This document shows, in pieces, positions 8,738 through 16,825 of a stretch of DNA of 64,000 bases. The position numbers and the translations under genes were made by a program. How positions within the stretch are numbered: the stretch's first letter is position 1; each line of letters starts with the position of its first letter. Location of the stretch: positions 2,976,001 through 3,040,000 of the forward strand of contig NZ_CP031967.1 of assembly GCF_003443615.1 (NCBI RefSeq). The letters are read 5' to 3'. The DNA comes from Alteromonas sp. BL110. GTDB taxonomy: Bacteria; Pseudomonadota; Gammaproteobacteria; Enterobacterales; Alteromonadaceae. A model generated the notes under the pieces. That model saw only the letters and a list, made by a program, of their open reading frames with translations, was not told where the DNA came from and searched no databases.

Positions 8738-9967
8738 TTAGTGAAGAATACGGGTTTTGATCGTACCATCAATTTGTTGAAGTTCGGCTAATGCTTCATA
8801 GCCGCGATCTTCTTTAACATCTACTACTACATAACCAATTTCTGAATTGGTTTGTAGATACTGAGCTTCAATATTGATGTCTTTTTCCGCAAAGGCTTTG
8901 TTGATTTGCGTAAGAATACCTGGCTGGTTTTTATGTACATGAAGCAAACGCGAACGACCAGTGTGCTCAGGCAGTGATACCTCAGGGAAGTTAACTGCCG
9001 ACAATGTAGAGCCGTTATCACTGTATTTTGCTAGCTTACCCGCTACTTCAATACCAATATTTTCTTGCGCTTCTTGTGTGCTTCCGCCTACGTGAGGAGT
9101 AAGAATAACGTTGTCAAACGCACGAAGCGGAGATTCGAACTCTTCAGTGTTAGACTTAGGTTCTACTGGGAATACGTCAATGGCAGCGCCGTTGAGATGG
9201 CCATTTTCCAGTGCCTTAGCCAGTGCGTCAATATCAACTACTGTACCGCGCGATGCGTTAATAAGAATGCTGCCTTTTTTCATTTGCGACAATTCTTTTT
9301 CGCCAATCATATATTGGGTTTGCGGCGTTTCAGGAACGTGTAGTGATACCACATCAGAGGTATTAAGCAGCTTTTCAAGCGATTTTACCTGAGTTGAGTT
9401 ACCCAGCACTAGCTTGTCTTCGATATCGAAAAATTGAACGCGCATACCAAGGTGTTCAGCAAGAATACTAAGCTGTGTACCTATGTGGCCATAGCCAATA
9501 ATACCTAGAGTTTTACCGCGAGCTTCATAAGAGCCTACTGCGGTTTTTTCCCATTCACCGCGGTGTGCTTTGGCGTTCTTGCTTGGCACTTGGCGAAGCA
9601 AAAGAATAATTTGCCCAAGAACAAGTTCGGCAACCGAGCGGGTGTTAGAAAATGGCGCGTTGAAAACGGGGATGCCACGACGCTGTGTGGCTTCAAGATT
9701 AACCTGGTTGGTGCCTATGCAGAAACAACCAATGGCAACAAGTTTTTGTGCAGCATCAACCACTTTCTCGGTAATTTGAGTGCGTGAGCGAATACCAACA
9801 AAATGGGCGTCTTTAATTTTCTCAATTAACTCATCTTCGGGAAGAGAGGTTTTGAGAAATTCAATGTTGCTGTACCCATTGCTTTGTAGTGTTTCCAAAG
9901 CACTTTGGTGAACACCTTCCAACAACAAAATTCGGATTTTATCCTTCTCTAATGAAACTTTGCTCAT
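8738..9967 (-). CDS. serA: D-3-phosphoglycerate dehydrogenase
   Basis: NAD-dependent oxidation of 3-phosphoglycerate, the first step of serine synthesis. The substrate-binding halves surround a Rossmann domain with GYGHIGTQLSILAEHLG (about residue 160). The active-site region contains HVGGST, and a C-terminal ACT domain starts at RLLHVHKNQPGILTQINKAFAE (about residue 340), the site of serine feedback inhibition in E. coli. I choose ATG 9967 (MSKVSLEK, 409 residues), which matches the E. coli enzyme; an upstream in-frame start at 10015 would add 16 unusual residues. The neighbour upstream is rpiA, as in other gammaproteobacteria, but a 509-base gap lies between them. Confidence 0.96.
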   Translation of the reverse strand: MSKVSLEKDKIRILLLEGVHQSALETLQSNGYSNIEFLKTSLPEDELIEKIKDAHFVGIRSRTQITEKVVDAAQKLVAIGCFCIGTNQVNLEATQRRGIPVFNAPFSNTRSVAELVLGQIILLLRQVPSKNAKAHRGEWEKTAVGSYEARGKTLGIIGYGHIGTQLSILAEHLGMRVQFFDIEDKLVLGNSTQVKSLEKLLNTSDVVSLHVPETPQTQYMIGEKELSQMKKGSILINASRGTVVDIDALAKALENGHLNGAAIDVFPVEPKSNTEEFESPLRAFDNVILTPHVGGSTQEAQENIGIEVAGKLAKYSDNGSTLSAVNFPEVSLPEHTGRSRLLHVHKNQPGILTQINKAFAEKDINIEAQYLQTNSEIGYVVVDVKEDRGYEALAELQQIDGTIKTRILH

Positions 9968-10476
9968 GAACTCGCTATCTCTCGCTGATGTAATTGGGTT
10001 TGCTGACAGTGCCAAATATAAACTCTAATGTACGTTTGGGTAGCATGCGTCAAATAGTAAACATTAAATAACGCGCTACTTTACTGCGGTAACTCCGCAT
10101 TATTGCCAATAGAGCCTTTATATTAGCGCCTGCTATTTAGCTTTTTAACACACGCTAATTGCTACGGTAAAAGGTTTTTAGCCTTAAGCAACGTAACTGC
10201 TGAACGTTAAATGTTTCAAGTTGAAGACATCTAGACGTCTAAACGGAAATTAACAGAAAACACGCTAAGTTGAAAGCAGTATTTCGCTTAGCTTTTCAAC
10301 AAAAAGCTGCGATACAGACGGTTTAACCGTCTATAACGCATGTGCTAACTAAATAAACCGGCGAGTAATAACGCTTCTTGCGATGCAGTACCAGCGCACA
10401 CTTAAATAACAGCTCGTTTTGGTTCGATACTCGCCGTGCTTAATTTTCCTTTAAAAGACTGTCACTCAAAAGACTA
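9968..10476. other. Intergenic region with short palindromes upstream of serA
   Basis: About 510 bases without a credible gene. It should hold the serA promoter on the minus strand. Two related palindromes stand out: TAGACGTCTA at 10232-10241 and AGACGGTTTAACCGTCT (8-bp arms, one central base) at 10316-10332. Both share AGACG/CGTCT half sites and could be operator sites or the stem of a small RNA. No T-run follows them on either strand. Confidence 0.4.
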
Positions 10477-11133
10477 TCACTTAAAAGTTTCAACACCACT
10501 ATCGGTTGCACTTAACACAATATCTGCGCCACGTAACGCAAAAATACCGTTAGTCACTACGCCCGGAATATTATTTATATTTTGTTCTAATTCACGAGGG
10601 TTTAGTATTTCAAGGTTGTGAACATCTAAAATAACGTTGCCGTTATCTGTCACAACGCCTTGTCTGTACTCGGGGTCGCCCCCTAGTTTTACCAGTTCGC
10701 GAGCGACAAAAGAGCGAGCCATAGGAATAACTTCTACAGGGAGTGGGAAGCTACCTAAAACAGGTACACGTTTACTTTCATCTACAATACAAACAAACGT
10801 GGTCGCGGCACCGGCTACAATTTTCTCGCGGGTAAGTGCTGCGCCTCCACCTTTAATCATATGTTTATGCTCGGTGACCTCATCGGCTCCATCGATATAA
10901 ACTGAAAGGTTGCTGACTTCGTTTAACTCGAACACTTCAATGCCTAAGGCTTTCAAACGCTCGGTAGATGCCTCTGAACTTGAAACAGCGCCCTCAATTT
11001 TGTGCTTGATCTTTCCTAGCTCTTCAATGAAAAAATTAACAGTCGAGCCTGTACCCACACCGACAATACTGTCAGCTTCAACATAGTCGATGGCTGCTTG
11101 GGCTACGGCTTGCTTCTTTGCGTTCTGATCCAT
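10477..11133 (-). CDS. rpiA: Ribose-5-phosphate isomerase A
   Basis: Interconverts ribose-5-phosphate and ribulose-5-phosphate in the pentose phosphate pathway. The 218 residues match the family length. The three signature segments are present: [17 protein letters not shown] (phosphate loop, about residue 25), YIDGADEV (catalytic Asp pair, about 83) and [14 protein letters not shown] (about 95). It sits between serA and ygfA on the same strand with 90 bases to ygfA, so it may have its own promoter there. It would receive ribose-5-phosphate produced by the nucleoside hydrolase and ribokinase encoded 3 kb upstream. Confidence 0.97.
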   Translation of the reverse strand: MDQNAKKQAVAQAAIDYVEADSIVGVGTGSTVNFFIEELGKIKHKIEGAVSSSEASTERLKALGIEVFELNEVSNLSVYIDGADEVTEHKHMIKGGGAALTREKIVAGAATTFVCIVDESKRVPVLGSFPLPVEVIPMARSFVARELVKLGGDPEYRQGVVTDNGNVILDVHNLEILNPRELEQNINNIPGVVTNGIFALRGADIVLSATDSGVETFK

Positions 11134-11222
11134 GGTAACTCTCCAACTTATTTTGCTTACAAGTGTAACTTATAAGTACACATGAACCCATAAGTTCATA
11201 TGCGCATTTTGATATAGTGAAA

Positions 11223-11876
11223 TTACGGTTTAGTGAATATAAGCGTGCGAGAAGGGGTCACAATAGCATCAAGCGGCACATCCCATGGCGCAATTGGAAG
11301 GGCATCAACTTCTTGAACATCGTGAGCGATACCCACTAATTTTGGATTATGTTGGTTTAAGGCCGATTGAGTATTCAACTTGCGTTGCGTAAAGCTTAAG
11401 GTGCGGTCGTAATAGCCCCCACCCATACCTAAGCGGTTGCCGCTTGTATCAAACCCCACTAGCGGCATAAGAATAACGTCAAATTGCGTAACGGGAATAA
11501 CGTTTTCGCAAGACAATACAGGCTCTTCAATATTGTATTTGTTGTTAATTAGCTGAGAGTGAGGGGTGTAATCTAAAAATAGCAGGTGCCCTTTGCATAC
11601 AGGGTGTAGCACAGGCAATGCGAACTTTTTGTGCGAGAGCTGCCAGGTTGATTCAATGTAGTATTTTAAGTTTACCTCGCCATCGTTAACCAAGTACCCC
11701 GCTACGGTATTGGCGCTTTTGACAAAAGGTAGGGTGTTTAGCTGAGCCGCGATGCACTGCGCAGCCTCTTCATGCTGTTCGTCAGGTAAACTTCGGCGCG
11801 CTTCGCGAAGCTCTTTACGAAGTTGGGCTCTAGCTTTCTGTTTTTCCTGTGAAACGCTTACTTGCATATTGAGCAA
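11223..11876 (-). CDS. ygfA: 5-formyltetrahydrofolate cyclo-ligase
   Basis: ATP-dependent conversion of 5-formyl-THF to 5,10-methenyl-THF, returning the storage folate to one-carbon metabolism. The protein has 217 residues with the family N-terminal helix (KARAQLRKELREARRSLP) and the nucleotide/folate site MPLVGFDTSGNRLGMGGGYYDRTL (about residue 135-160). In E. coli ygfA follows 6S RNA directly; here a histidine kinase gene lies 22 bases upstream and 6S RNA is 3.6 kb away, so its transcription has been rewired. The start could also be the Met at codon 4. Confidence 0.95.
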   Translation of the reverse strand: MLNMQVSVSQEKQKARAQLRKELREARRSLPDEQHEEAAQCIAAQLNTLPFVKSANTVAGYLVNDGEVNLKYYIESTWQLSHKKFALPVLHPVCKGHLLFLDYTPHSQLINNKYNIEEPVLSCENVIPVTQFDVILMPLVGFDTSGNRLGMGGGYYDRTLSFTQRKLNTQSALNQHNPKLVGIAHDVQEVDALPIAPWDVPLDAIVTPSRTLIFTKP

Positions 11877-11898
11877 CCTTGCATGGCGTGAAGAGCTG

Positions 11899-13527
11899 TT
11901 AGTGGTTCTTCTGCCCTAAATAGTGATTGAGCACGCGAACCAACTCACTATTGTCTATAGGTTTGGTTAGCACGTCGTCAAGACCCCGCTCTCGCAAATA
12001 CTCTGACTCAGTTATTACGTCAGCCGTTAATGCTACAACAGGTAAACTTGGCTTGTGAGCTTTTATTTGCGTCGTCGCTTCATCGCCTTGAATGCCGGGT
12101 AAGTTAAGGTCCATTAGTACTAAGTCGACAGGGTTAGACTTAGCATATTCAACGCCTTCTTCGCCAGTACTTACCACAGAAAGCGATACACCTAATTTTT
12201 CAAACAAAGTCTGAATAACCACTTGGTTTATATAGTGGTCTTCAACCACCAACACGTTTGCAGATTTATCAGTGTTAACTTGTGCTACAAAGCTTTGTGG
12301 TTGTGCCTCAACGAATTGGTTCGCACTTAGCGCATCGGCGGGCAAGGTTACGCTTATGCGGGTACCGTGATTTAATTTACTGCTAACTTTAATCGTCCCA
12401 TCCATAAGCTCGATAAGACGCCTAGATATATTTAAGCCTAAGCCAGTTCCACTTATCTCTTGGGCGTTACCCATCCGTTCGAAAGGCTCAAAGAGTCGCT
12501 TTTGATCATCTTCGCTAATGCCAATGCCTTCATCTATGACGTTGAATACAACCTTTCCACCCTTGTATTTTACTAGCGCTCTTACAGACTTCCCTTTGTT
12601 GGTGAATTTAATCGCGTTAGAGAGCAAATTAAGTGCAACCTGGCCAAATTTAGTGTCGTCAAAAAATAACGAGTCGGGGACCGATTTATCAATGCTGGTG
12701 GAAAATACAATACCGCTGTCTTCTGCGCGAATCTTAGTTAACGAAAAAAGATGTGTAAAGAAGTCACTTGTATTCACCGCTCGTGCCATTACGCGCATTT
12801 TACCGGCTTCTATTTGCTTGATATCTAATACCGAATTTACGATTTCTAGAAGCCTTTCGCCGCTTTGGCTTACATGTGAAAGTGGGGTGGTAAAAGATGA
12901 CGGTAAAGCTAATTTTTGAGCTTCGCCTTCAAGAAGCCGGCTGAACGTGTTTATCGCGTTAAGCGGCGTTCTGATTTCATGGCTGACGTAGGACAGGAAG
13001 TCGGACTTAAATTGACTAGTACGTTCAAGTTCTCGATTTTTCCGCTTTAGCTCTAAATGTGCGACCACTGATTTGCTTAATGTCTGCAATGACGTTTTTT
13101 GCGCTTCAGTTAACGTTTTAGGCATACGGTCGATGGCGCAAAGCGTACCAATAGCGTGGCCCGATGGAGTAATGAGCGGCGCGCCTGCATAAAAGCGTAT
13201 GTCTGGCGAACCAGTTACTAAAGGGTTGTCATGGAATCGCGGGTCTAACGTTGCGTTAGGGATTTCAAACACTTCTTCTTGCAAAATAGCGTGCGAGCAA
13301 AAGGCTATTTCCCGGGAAGTTTCTTCTGCATCTAGTCCAACGCGAGACTTAAACCACTGCCTGTCAGGGTCAATAAGACTAATAAGTGCAATGGGGGTTT
13401 CGCATATTTGAGAAGCTAACGTTGTGAGGTCGTCGAAAAGCTGCTCCGCTTCAGTGTCAAGAACATCGTAACTGAGTAGTTCGGCAAGACGTTCATCTTC
13501 ATTTTTAGGGAGTGCAGCTGCTTCCAT
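11899..13527 (-). CDS. GAF domain hybrid histidine kinase/response regulator
   Basis: Soluble 542-residue hybrid sensor kinase with no membrane segment. Domains in order are: GAF (about 25-160, with FDDLTTLASQICETPIALISLID and the FCSHAI motif), HisKA with SHEIRTPLNAIN (about 180), HATPase_c with N and G boxes (NLLSNAIKFT, GTGLGLNISRRL), and a C-terminal receiver with the phospho-acceptor Asp in LVLMDLNLPGIQGDE (about 474). The GAF type, next to an N-terminal PKNEDERLAELLSYDVLDT segment, is widespread in marine hybrid kinases, but its ligand is unknown. It lies 22 bases from ygfA and is probably co-transcribed with it. No output regulator is adjacent. Confidence 0.9.
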   Translation of the reverse strand: MEAAALPKNEDERLAELLSYDVLDTEAEQLFDDLTTLASQICETPIALISLIDPDRQWFKSRVGLDAEETSREIAFCSHAILQEEVFEIPNATLDPRFHDNPLVTGSPDIRFYAGAPLITPSGHAIGTLCAIDRMPKTLTEAQKTSLQTLSKSVVAHLELKRKNRELERTSQFKSDFLSYVSHEIRTPLNAINTFSRLLEGEAQKLALPSSFTTPLSHVSQSGERLLEIVNSVLDIKQIEAGKMRVMARAVNTSDFFTHLFSLTKIRAEDSGIVFSTSIDKSVPDSLFFDDTKFGQVALNLLSNAIKFTNKGKSVRALVKYKGGKVVFNVIDEGIGISEDDQKRLFEPFERMGNAQEISGTGLGLNISRRLIELMDGTIKVSSKLNHGTRISVTLPADALSANQFVEAQPQSFVAQVNTDKSANVLVVEDHYINQVVIQTLFEKLGVSLSVVSTGEEGVEYAKSNPVDLVLMDLNLPGIQGDEATTQIKAHKPSLPVVALTADVITESEYLRERGLDDVLTKPIDNSELVRVLNHYLGQKNH

Positions 13528-13550
13528 TTATAAAAACCTAACGCAGAAAT

Positions 13551-13580
13551 AAAAAAGGGACTGTATATTCACAATCCCTT
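13551..13580 (-). terminator. Terminator after the nucleoside hydrolase gene
   Basis: Read on the minus strand: AAGGGATTGT, loop, ACAGTCCCTT, then a T-run. It separates the ribokinase/hydrolase unit from the downstream histidine kinase-ygfA unit. Confidence 0.8.
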
Positions 13581-13587
13581 AAACATA

Positions 13588-14529
13588 TCACAGAGCGTAG
13601 GTGTCTACGAATAGTTGTTCCAGTTTTTGATGGTCAACTTTAGTTGCCACTTTAATGGTATTAGCTTCGTTCCAAAGTGGGCTAGGTGTTGTACCAGTTG
13701 GTGCAACCACCGTTTGGCCTCTGTCTAGCGTGCCAGTACCAACGCGAACGTGACCTTCAGTCAGTTCAAATAACTCTGGGTGGCGAAGGTGAGCAATCGG
13801 GAATGCATCGTGAAAGAAACATACACGGTCTTCACGGTTTTGTGAGTAAAAGTCCATGTAGAACTGAGCACTTTCTTTTACAAAGCCACCAAGCGTATTG
13901 TTTTTCTCTTCGAGCTTGTCAACAAACGCTGGCGAGAATGGCGTGAAATTAGTCACGTCTAGACCAAACATGGTCAGTTCCCAATCTGCCGCAAATACGA
14001 TTTCTGCCGCGTGGGCGTCATTCCAAATATTTGCTTCTGCTACAGGCGTAACGTTGCCAGGTACAAACGCCGCGCCACCCATTATGCTAACACCTTTAAC
14101 TAGCTTAGGTAGTTCGGGTTCAAGACGAAGAGCTAGGGCTAAGTTACCTAATGGACCAATCGCCACTAACGTGATTTCACCTGGATATTTACGCGCCATA
14201 TCAACGATAAACTGCGCAGAGCTGCGAGGGTCTAACTCGGTTTTAGGCGCTTCAGGCTTAATATGACCAAAGCCGTGCTCGCCGTGTACAAAGTGTGCGT
14301 ACGTTGACTCAGGACCTACCCACGGCATGCCTACACCTTTGGTTACAGGAATGTCCTTACCTGCCATTTCACAAAGGGTTAGCGCATTTTGCGCAGCCAT
14401 TGTTACCGGAACGTTTCCGTAAACTGTGGTTAAACCAAGTACTTCAATGTCTGGAGATTGGAAAGCGAAAAAAATCGCCATTGCATCATCAATCCCCGGA
14501 TCCGTATCTAATATGATCTTATGTGCCAT
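13588..14529 (-). CDS. Inosine-uridine preferring nucleoside hydrolase family protein
   Basis: Hydrolyses the N-glycosidic bond of a ribonucleoside to give free base and ribose. The N-terminal calcium/ribose-binding signature ILDTDPGIDDAMAIFFA is intact, and further ligands appear in NIWNDAHAAEIVFAA (about residue 170) and in the C-terminal FFHDAFPIAH segment (about 240). The 313 residues match RihA/RihB/IunH. Base specificity cannot be read from sequence. ATG 14529 has GAGAA at a good distance. It lies 22 bases downstream of ribokinase, so the pair converts nucleosides to ribose-5-phosphate, which RpiA can use. Confidence 0.93.
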   Translation of the reverse strand: MAHKIILDTDPGIDDAMAIFFAFQSPDIEVLGLTTVYGNVPVTMAAQNALTLCEMAGKDIPVTKGVGMPWVGPESTYAHFVHGEHGFGHIKPEAPKTELDPRSSAQFIVDMARKYPGEITLVAIGPLGNLALALRLEPELPKLVKGVSIMGGAAFVPGNVTPVAEANIWNDAHAAEIVFAADWELTMFGLDVTNFTPFSPAFVDKLEEKNNTLGGFVKESAQFYMDFYSQNREDRVCFFHDAFPIAHLRHPELFELTEGHVRVGTGTLDRGQTVVAPTGTTPSPLWNEANTIKVATKVDHQKLEQLFVDTYAL

Positions 14530-14551
14530 CAAATTTTCTCAGTGCGTCTTG

Positions 14552-15448
14552 CTAGTTGGCGTGTTTCGCTAAGAAACGATCCACTTCTTTTTGTGTTGGA
14601 ATACTTTGTGCTGCGCCTTCACGAGTTACTGCAATCGCTGAAGCGGCACAGCCACGACGCAACGCCTGTTTAGCGTCGGTGTGGTTACTGTAGGCAGATA
14701 AAAAATAACCGATAAAGGTATCGCCTGCTGCAGTTGTATCAACTGCATCTACAGAAAAAGCGTTTACTTCTATTACTTCGTCTTTACGCAGCATCATTAC
14801 GCCTGCTTTACCCAGTGTAATGATAACTTCGCAGTGTGACCATTGTTCTTTAAACACTGTCACAATATCTTCAAATTCTTCCTTGCCAGTTATGGCTGCC
14901 GCTTCTGTTTCGTTGACAATAAGTAAATCAACGCATTCCAGTGGTAGCTGCTTAACCGACTCGCTCATAGGGGCTGGGTTAAAGGCGACCTTTAGCTGCT
15001 TTTCTTTTGCTTGGCGAAGTACTTCTTCAATGCTGCTGGTTTCGTTCTGGGTTAGTACCCAATCTGAGGGGCGAGTATCGTCTAACGCTTGCATTACCGT
15101 TTTGGCTGTAATGGTTTGGTTAGCACCACCAAAAAGCACAATGGCATTTTCGCCGCTAGGCGTAACTTGAATGATAGCGTGACCAGAAGGGACTTCTGAA
15201 CACTTAACACCACGACAATCTACCCCTTTTTTAATAAGGGCTTGTTTGAAAGAGGCGTCGTTTTCGTGAATGCTGCCGACGTGTCGTACGTCTGCACCTG
15301 CTTGCGCTAAAGCAATCGACTGGTTTGCACCCTTACCACCTAGTAAAGTTTGGTAATGGGTTGAGGCCAACGTTTCCCCAGGTTGTACAAAGTGGTCTAC
15401 CTGATAAACGTGGTCAATATTTATAGAGCCAAAATTTATTATTGCCAT
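14552..15448 (-). CDS. rbsK: Ribokinase
   Basis: PfkB-family kinase phosphorylating ribose at O5. It shows the N-terminal sugar-binding signature FGSINIDHVYQVDHFVQPGETL, the LLGGKGANQSIALAQAG segment, and the C-terminal PfkB signature DTTAAGDTFIGYFLSAYS with the catalytic base Asp (about residue 240). The 298 residues are typical. GGAAG lies 5 bases before ATG 15448. The 6S RNA 3' end lies only about 24 bases upstream on the same strand, so read-through from the 6S promoter could express this gene. It is followed by the nucleoside hydrolase gene, forming a nucleoside/ribose salvage unit. Confidence 0.94.
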   Translation of the reverse strand: MAIINFGSINIDHVYQVDHFVQPGETLASTHYQTLLGGKGANQSIALAQAGADVRHVGSIHENDASFKQALIKKGVDCRGVKCSEVPSGHAIIQVTPSGENAIVLFGGANQTITAKTVMQALDDTRPSDWVLTQNETSSIEEVLRQAKEKQLKVAFNPAPMSESVKQLPLECVDLLIVNETEAAAITGKEEFEDIVTVFKEQWSHCEVIITLGKAGVMMLRKDEVIEVNAFSVDAVDTTAAGDTFIGYFLSAYSNHTDAKQALRRGCAASAIAVTREGAAQSIPTQKEVDRFLAKHAN

Positions 15449-15471
15449 TTCTTCTTCCGTCGAAAGAGGGC

Positions 15472-15652
15472 GCTTCCCAGAATGCCGCTGTTCATGTTTC
15501 GCCCGTGAACCGAAAAGTTCAGGGCGGAAGTATCACAATTGCCGTAGGCTTCTCGATACGTGTCGAGCTTGCACAATAGCAGCTGTTTCAACTTCCTAGG
15601 TTTAAAGCATCGGCCAGGGACATGAATGAACTAGCAAACATCCCAGGAAACA
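15472..15652 (-). ncRNA. ssrS: 6S RNA
   Basis: Read on the minus strand, this roughly 180-base stretch matches the known 6S RNA layout. The closing stem is TTCCTGGGATG with CATTCTGGGAA (11 pairs including G-U). The 5' half has CTGGGATGTTTGC and GTCCCTGGCCGATG, resembling the E. coli 6S 5' half. The apical hairpin is CTCGA...TCGAG followed by the conserved AGAAGCCT, and the 3' half has CAGCGGCATTCTGG. 6S RNA binds sigma-70 RNA polymerase and damps transcription in stationary phase. It lies in the ygfB-ygfA neighbourhood where ssrS is found in gammaproteobacteria, but here it precedes ribokinase. The ends are approximate. Confidence 0.92.
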
Positions 15653-15660
15653 TTGTTGTT

Positions 15661-15666
15661 GTATTA
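15661..15666 (-). promoter_or_regulatory. Candidate -10 element of the 6S RNA promoter
   Basis: On the minus strand TAATAC lies about 7 bases before the inferred 5' end of 6S RNA. A loosely fitting TTGCGT is found 19 bases further upstream (15686-15691). Confidence 0.45.
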
Positions 15667-15774
15667 ACGCAACAGGGTATAACAAACGCAAGATCCAGTG
15701 AAGAGGATCACATAAAGCGCTTTATAACTATTTTGCGTGGTGAATATAACAGCGGTAAAAAAATACTATTTTCT

Positions 15775-15788
15775 TGACCAATTGGTCA
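15775..15788. promoter_or_regulatory. Perfect 14-bp palindrome TGACCAATTGGTCA
   Basis: A perfect inverted repeat in the AT-rich region between ssrS and ygfB, preceded by T and followed by GCAATTATACAC. The form is that of an operator for a dimeric regulator such as the TetR family. The regulator and the controlled promoter are unknown. Confidence 0.45.
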
Positions 15789-16182
15789 GCAATTATACAC
15801 GCATATAAGATAAGCTCAATAATAACCAAACAGCTAATTTAGTTACTAACTTACAAGTCTTTTAAATACTGCTGCGAGAGGAATTCCTTATCCAGTGACG
15901 TAGATCTTAGTTTAATTATGCGTTCGTTGCTAGGGATAGAGGTGTTCATTTCGTTAAATTAACGCCAATTCGCGGTTGTTTGAACAGTGAGTAAACAATG
16001 TTTGCGTGTATTGTACAAAGTATAAACTTTGCTATTAAAGCGCTGTTTGAACACCGCACGCTAAATTGTCAAAAGTAGGCTTTGTATATTGATTTTTGCT
16101 AGTATTAACGCCATCACGGAGTAACGGCCAAATCGAAAAGGGCTGTGAAATCTCAACTCATCTTAAATAAAGAGAACGAATC
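15789..16182. other. Non-coding region upstream of ygfB
   Basis: About 390 bases with frequent stops in all frames; no gene is visible on either strand. In E. coli the minus-strand neighbour here is zapA, but no zapA-like ORF is present. The ygfB promoter presumably lies near 16080-16110; no confident hexamers were assigned. Confidence 0.5.
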
Positions 16183-16749
16183 GTGGAAAAACAGCTCGAT
16201 TACGATAGCGTAACTAATAAATTGTCACAGCAAAGTATCATTGTAGATGCGGCAGAAGTGCACGGCATTCTGACCGGAATGCTTTGTGGTGGCATGTCAC
16301 TGACCGATCAAAAGTGGTTGGAAGCCCTAAGTGAAACCATCAATCAAGGTGATGCGTTTAGCGATCAAATTCAACATCTCCTCAATACGCTTTTCAATCA
16401 AACCTGTCAGCAGTTGTTAGAGCCTGAATTTGCGCTTAGCTTATTGCTTCCAGAAGACCACGCGCCTATTAACGACCGGGGTGCTGCGCTTATTAACTGG
16501 GTGCAGGGCTTTATGCTTGGTTTTGGTTTACACCAGCAAGATTTAGTGCAGTGTTCTGACGATGTCAAAGAAGCCCTTGAAGATTTCTCTGATATTTCTC
16601 GTATGGAAGAACCGATGGATGCTGATGAAGAATCTGAAAAAGCGCTCTTTGAAGTGGAAGAGTACGTGAAAATCTCAGCTATTTTATGCTTCAGTGAACT
16701 TGGTCAATCACTTCTTGATGATCAACAAGACACGCCATCCGTACACTAA
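16183..16749 (+). CDS. ygfB: YgfB/YecA family (UPF0149) protein
   Basis: A 188-residue all-helical UPF0149 protein. The family features are LSQQSIIVDAAEVHGILTGMLCGG at the N terminus and NWVQGFMLGFGL near residue 105. The C-terminal part is strongly acidic (EEPMDADEESEKALFEVEEY). The start is GTG 16183, with AGAGAA upstream. Biochemical role is not settled in general; in some bacteria YgfB affects regulatory protein activity. The conserved link with pepP and ubiH downstream is kept here, with 76 bases to pepP. Confidence 0.92.
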   Translation: MEKQLDYDSVTNKLSQQSIIVDAAEVHGILTGMLCGGMSLTDQKWLEALSETINQGDAFSDQIQHLLNTLFNQTCQQLLEPEFALSLLLPEDHAPINDRGAALINWVQGFMLGFGLHQQDLVQCSDDVKEALEDFSDISRMEEPMDADEESEKALFEVEEYVKISAILCFSELGQSLLDDQQDTPSVH

Positions 16750-16825
16750 TAATTAGAGAAAAGTAAAATATAGCGACTTTTTACGCAGTTTACTTTGCAT
16801 TGATTTATTTAGGGTTTCCTTGTTT

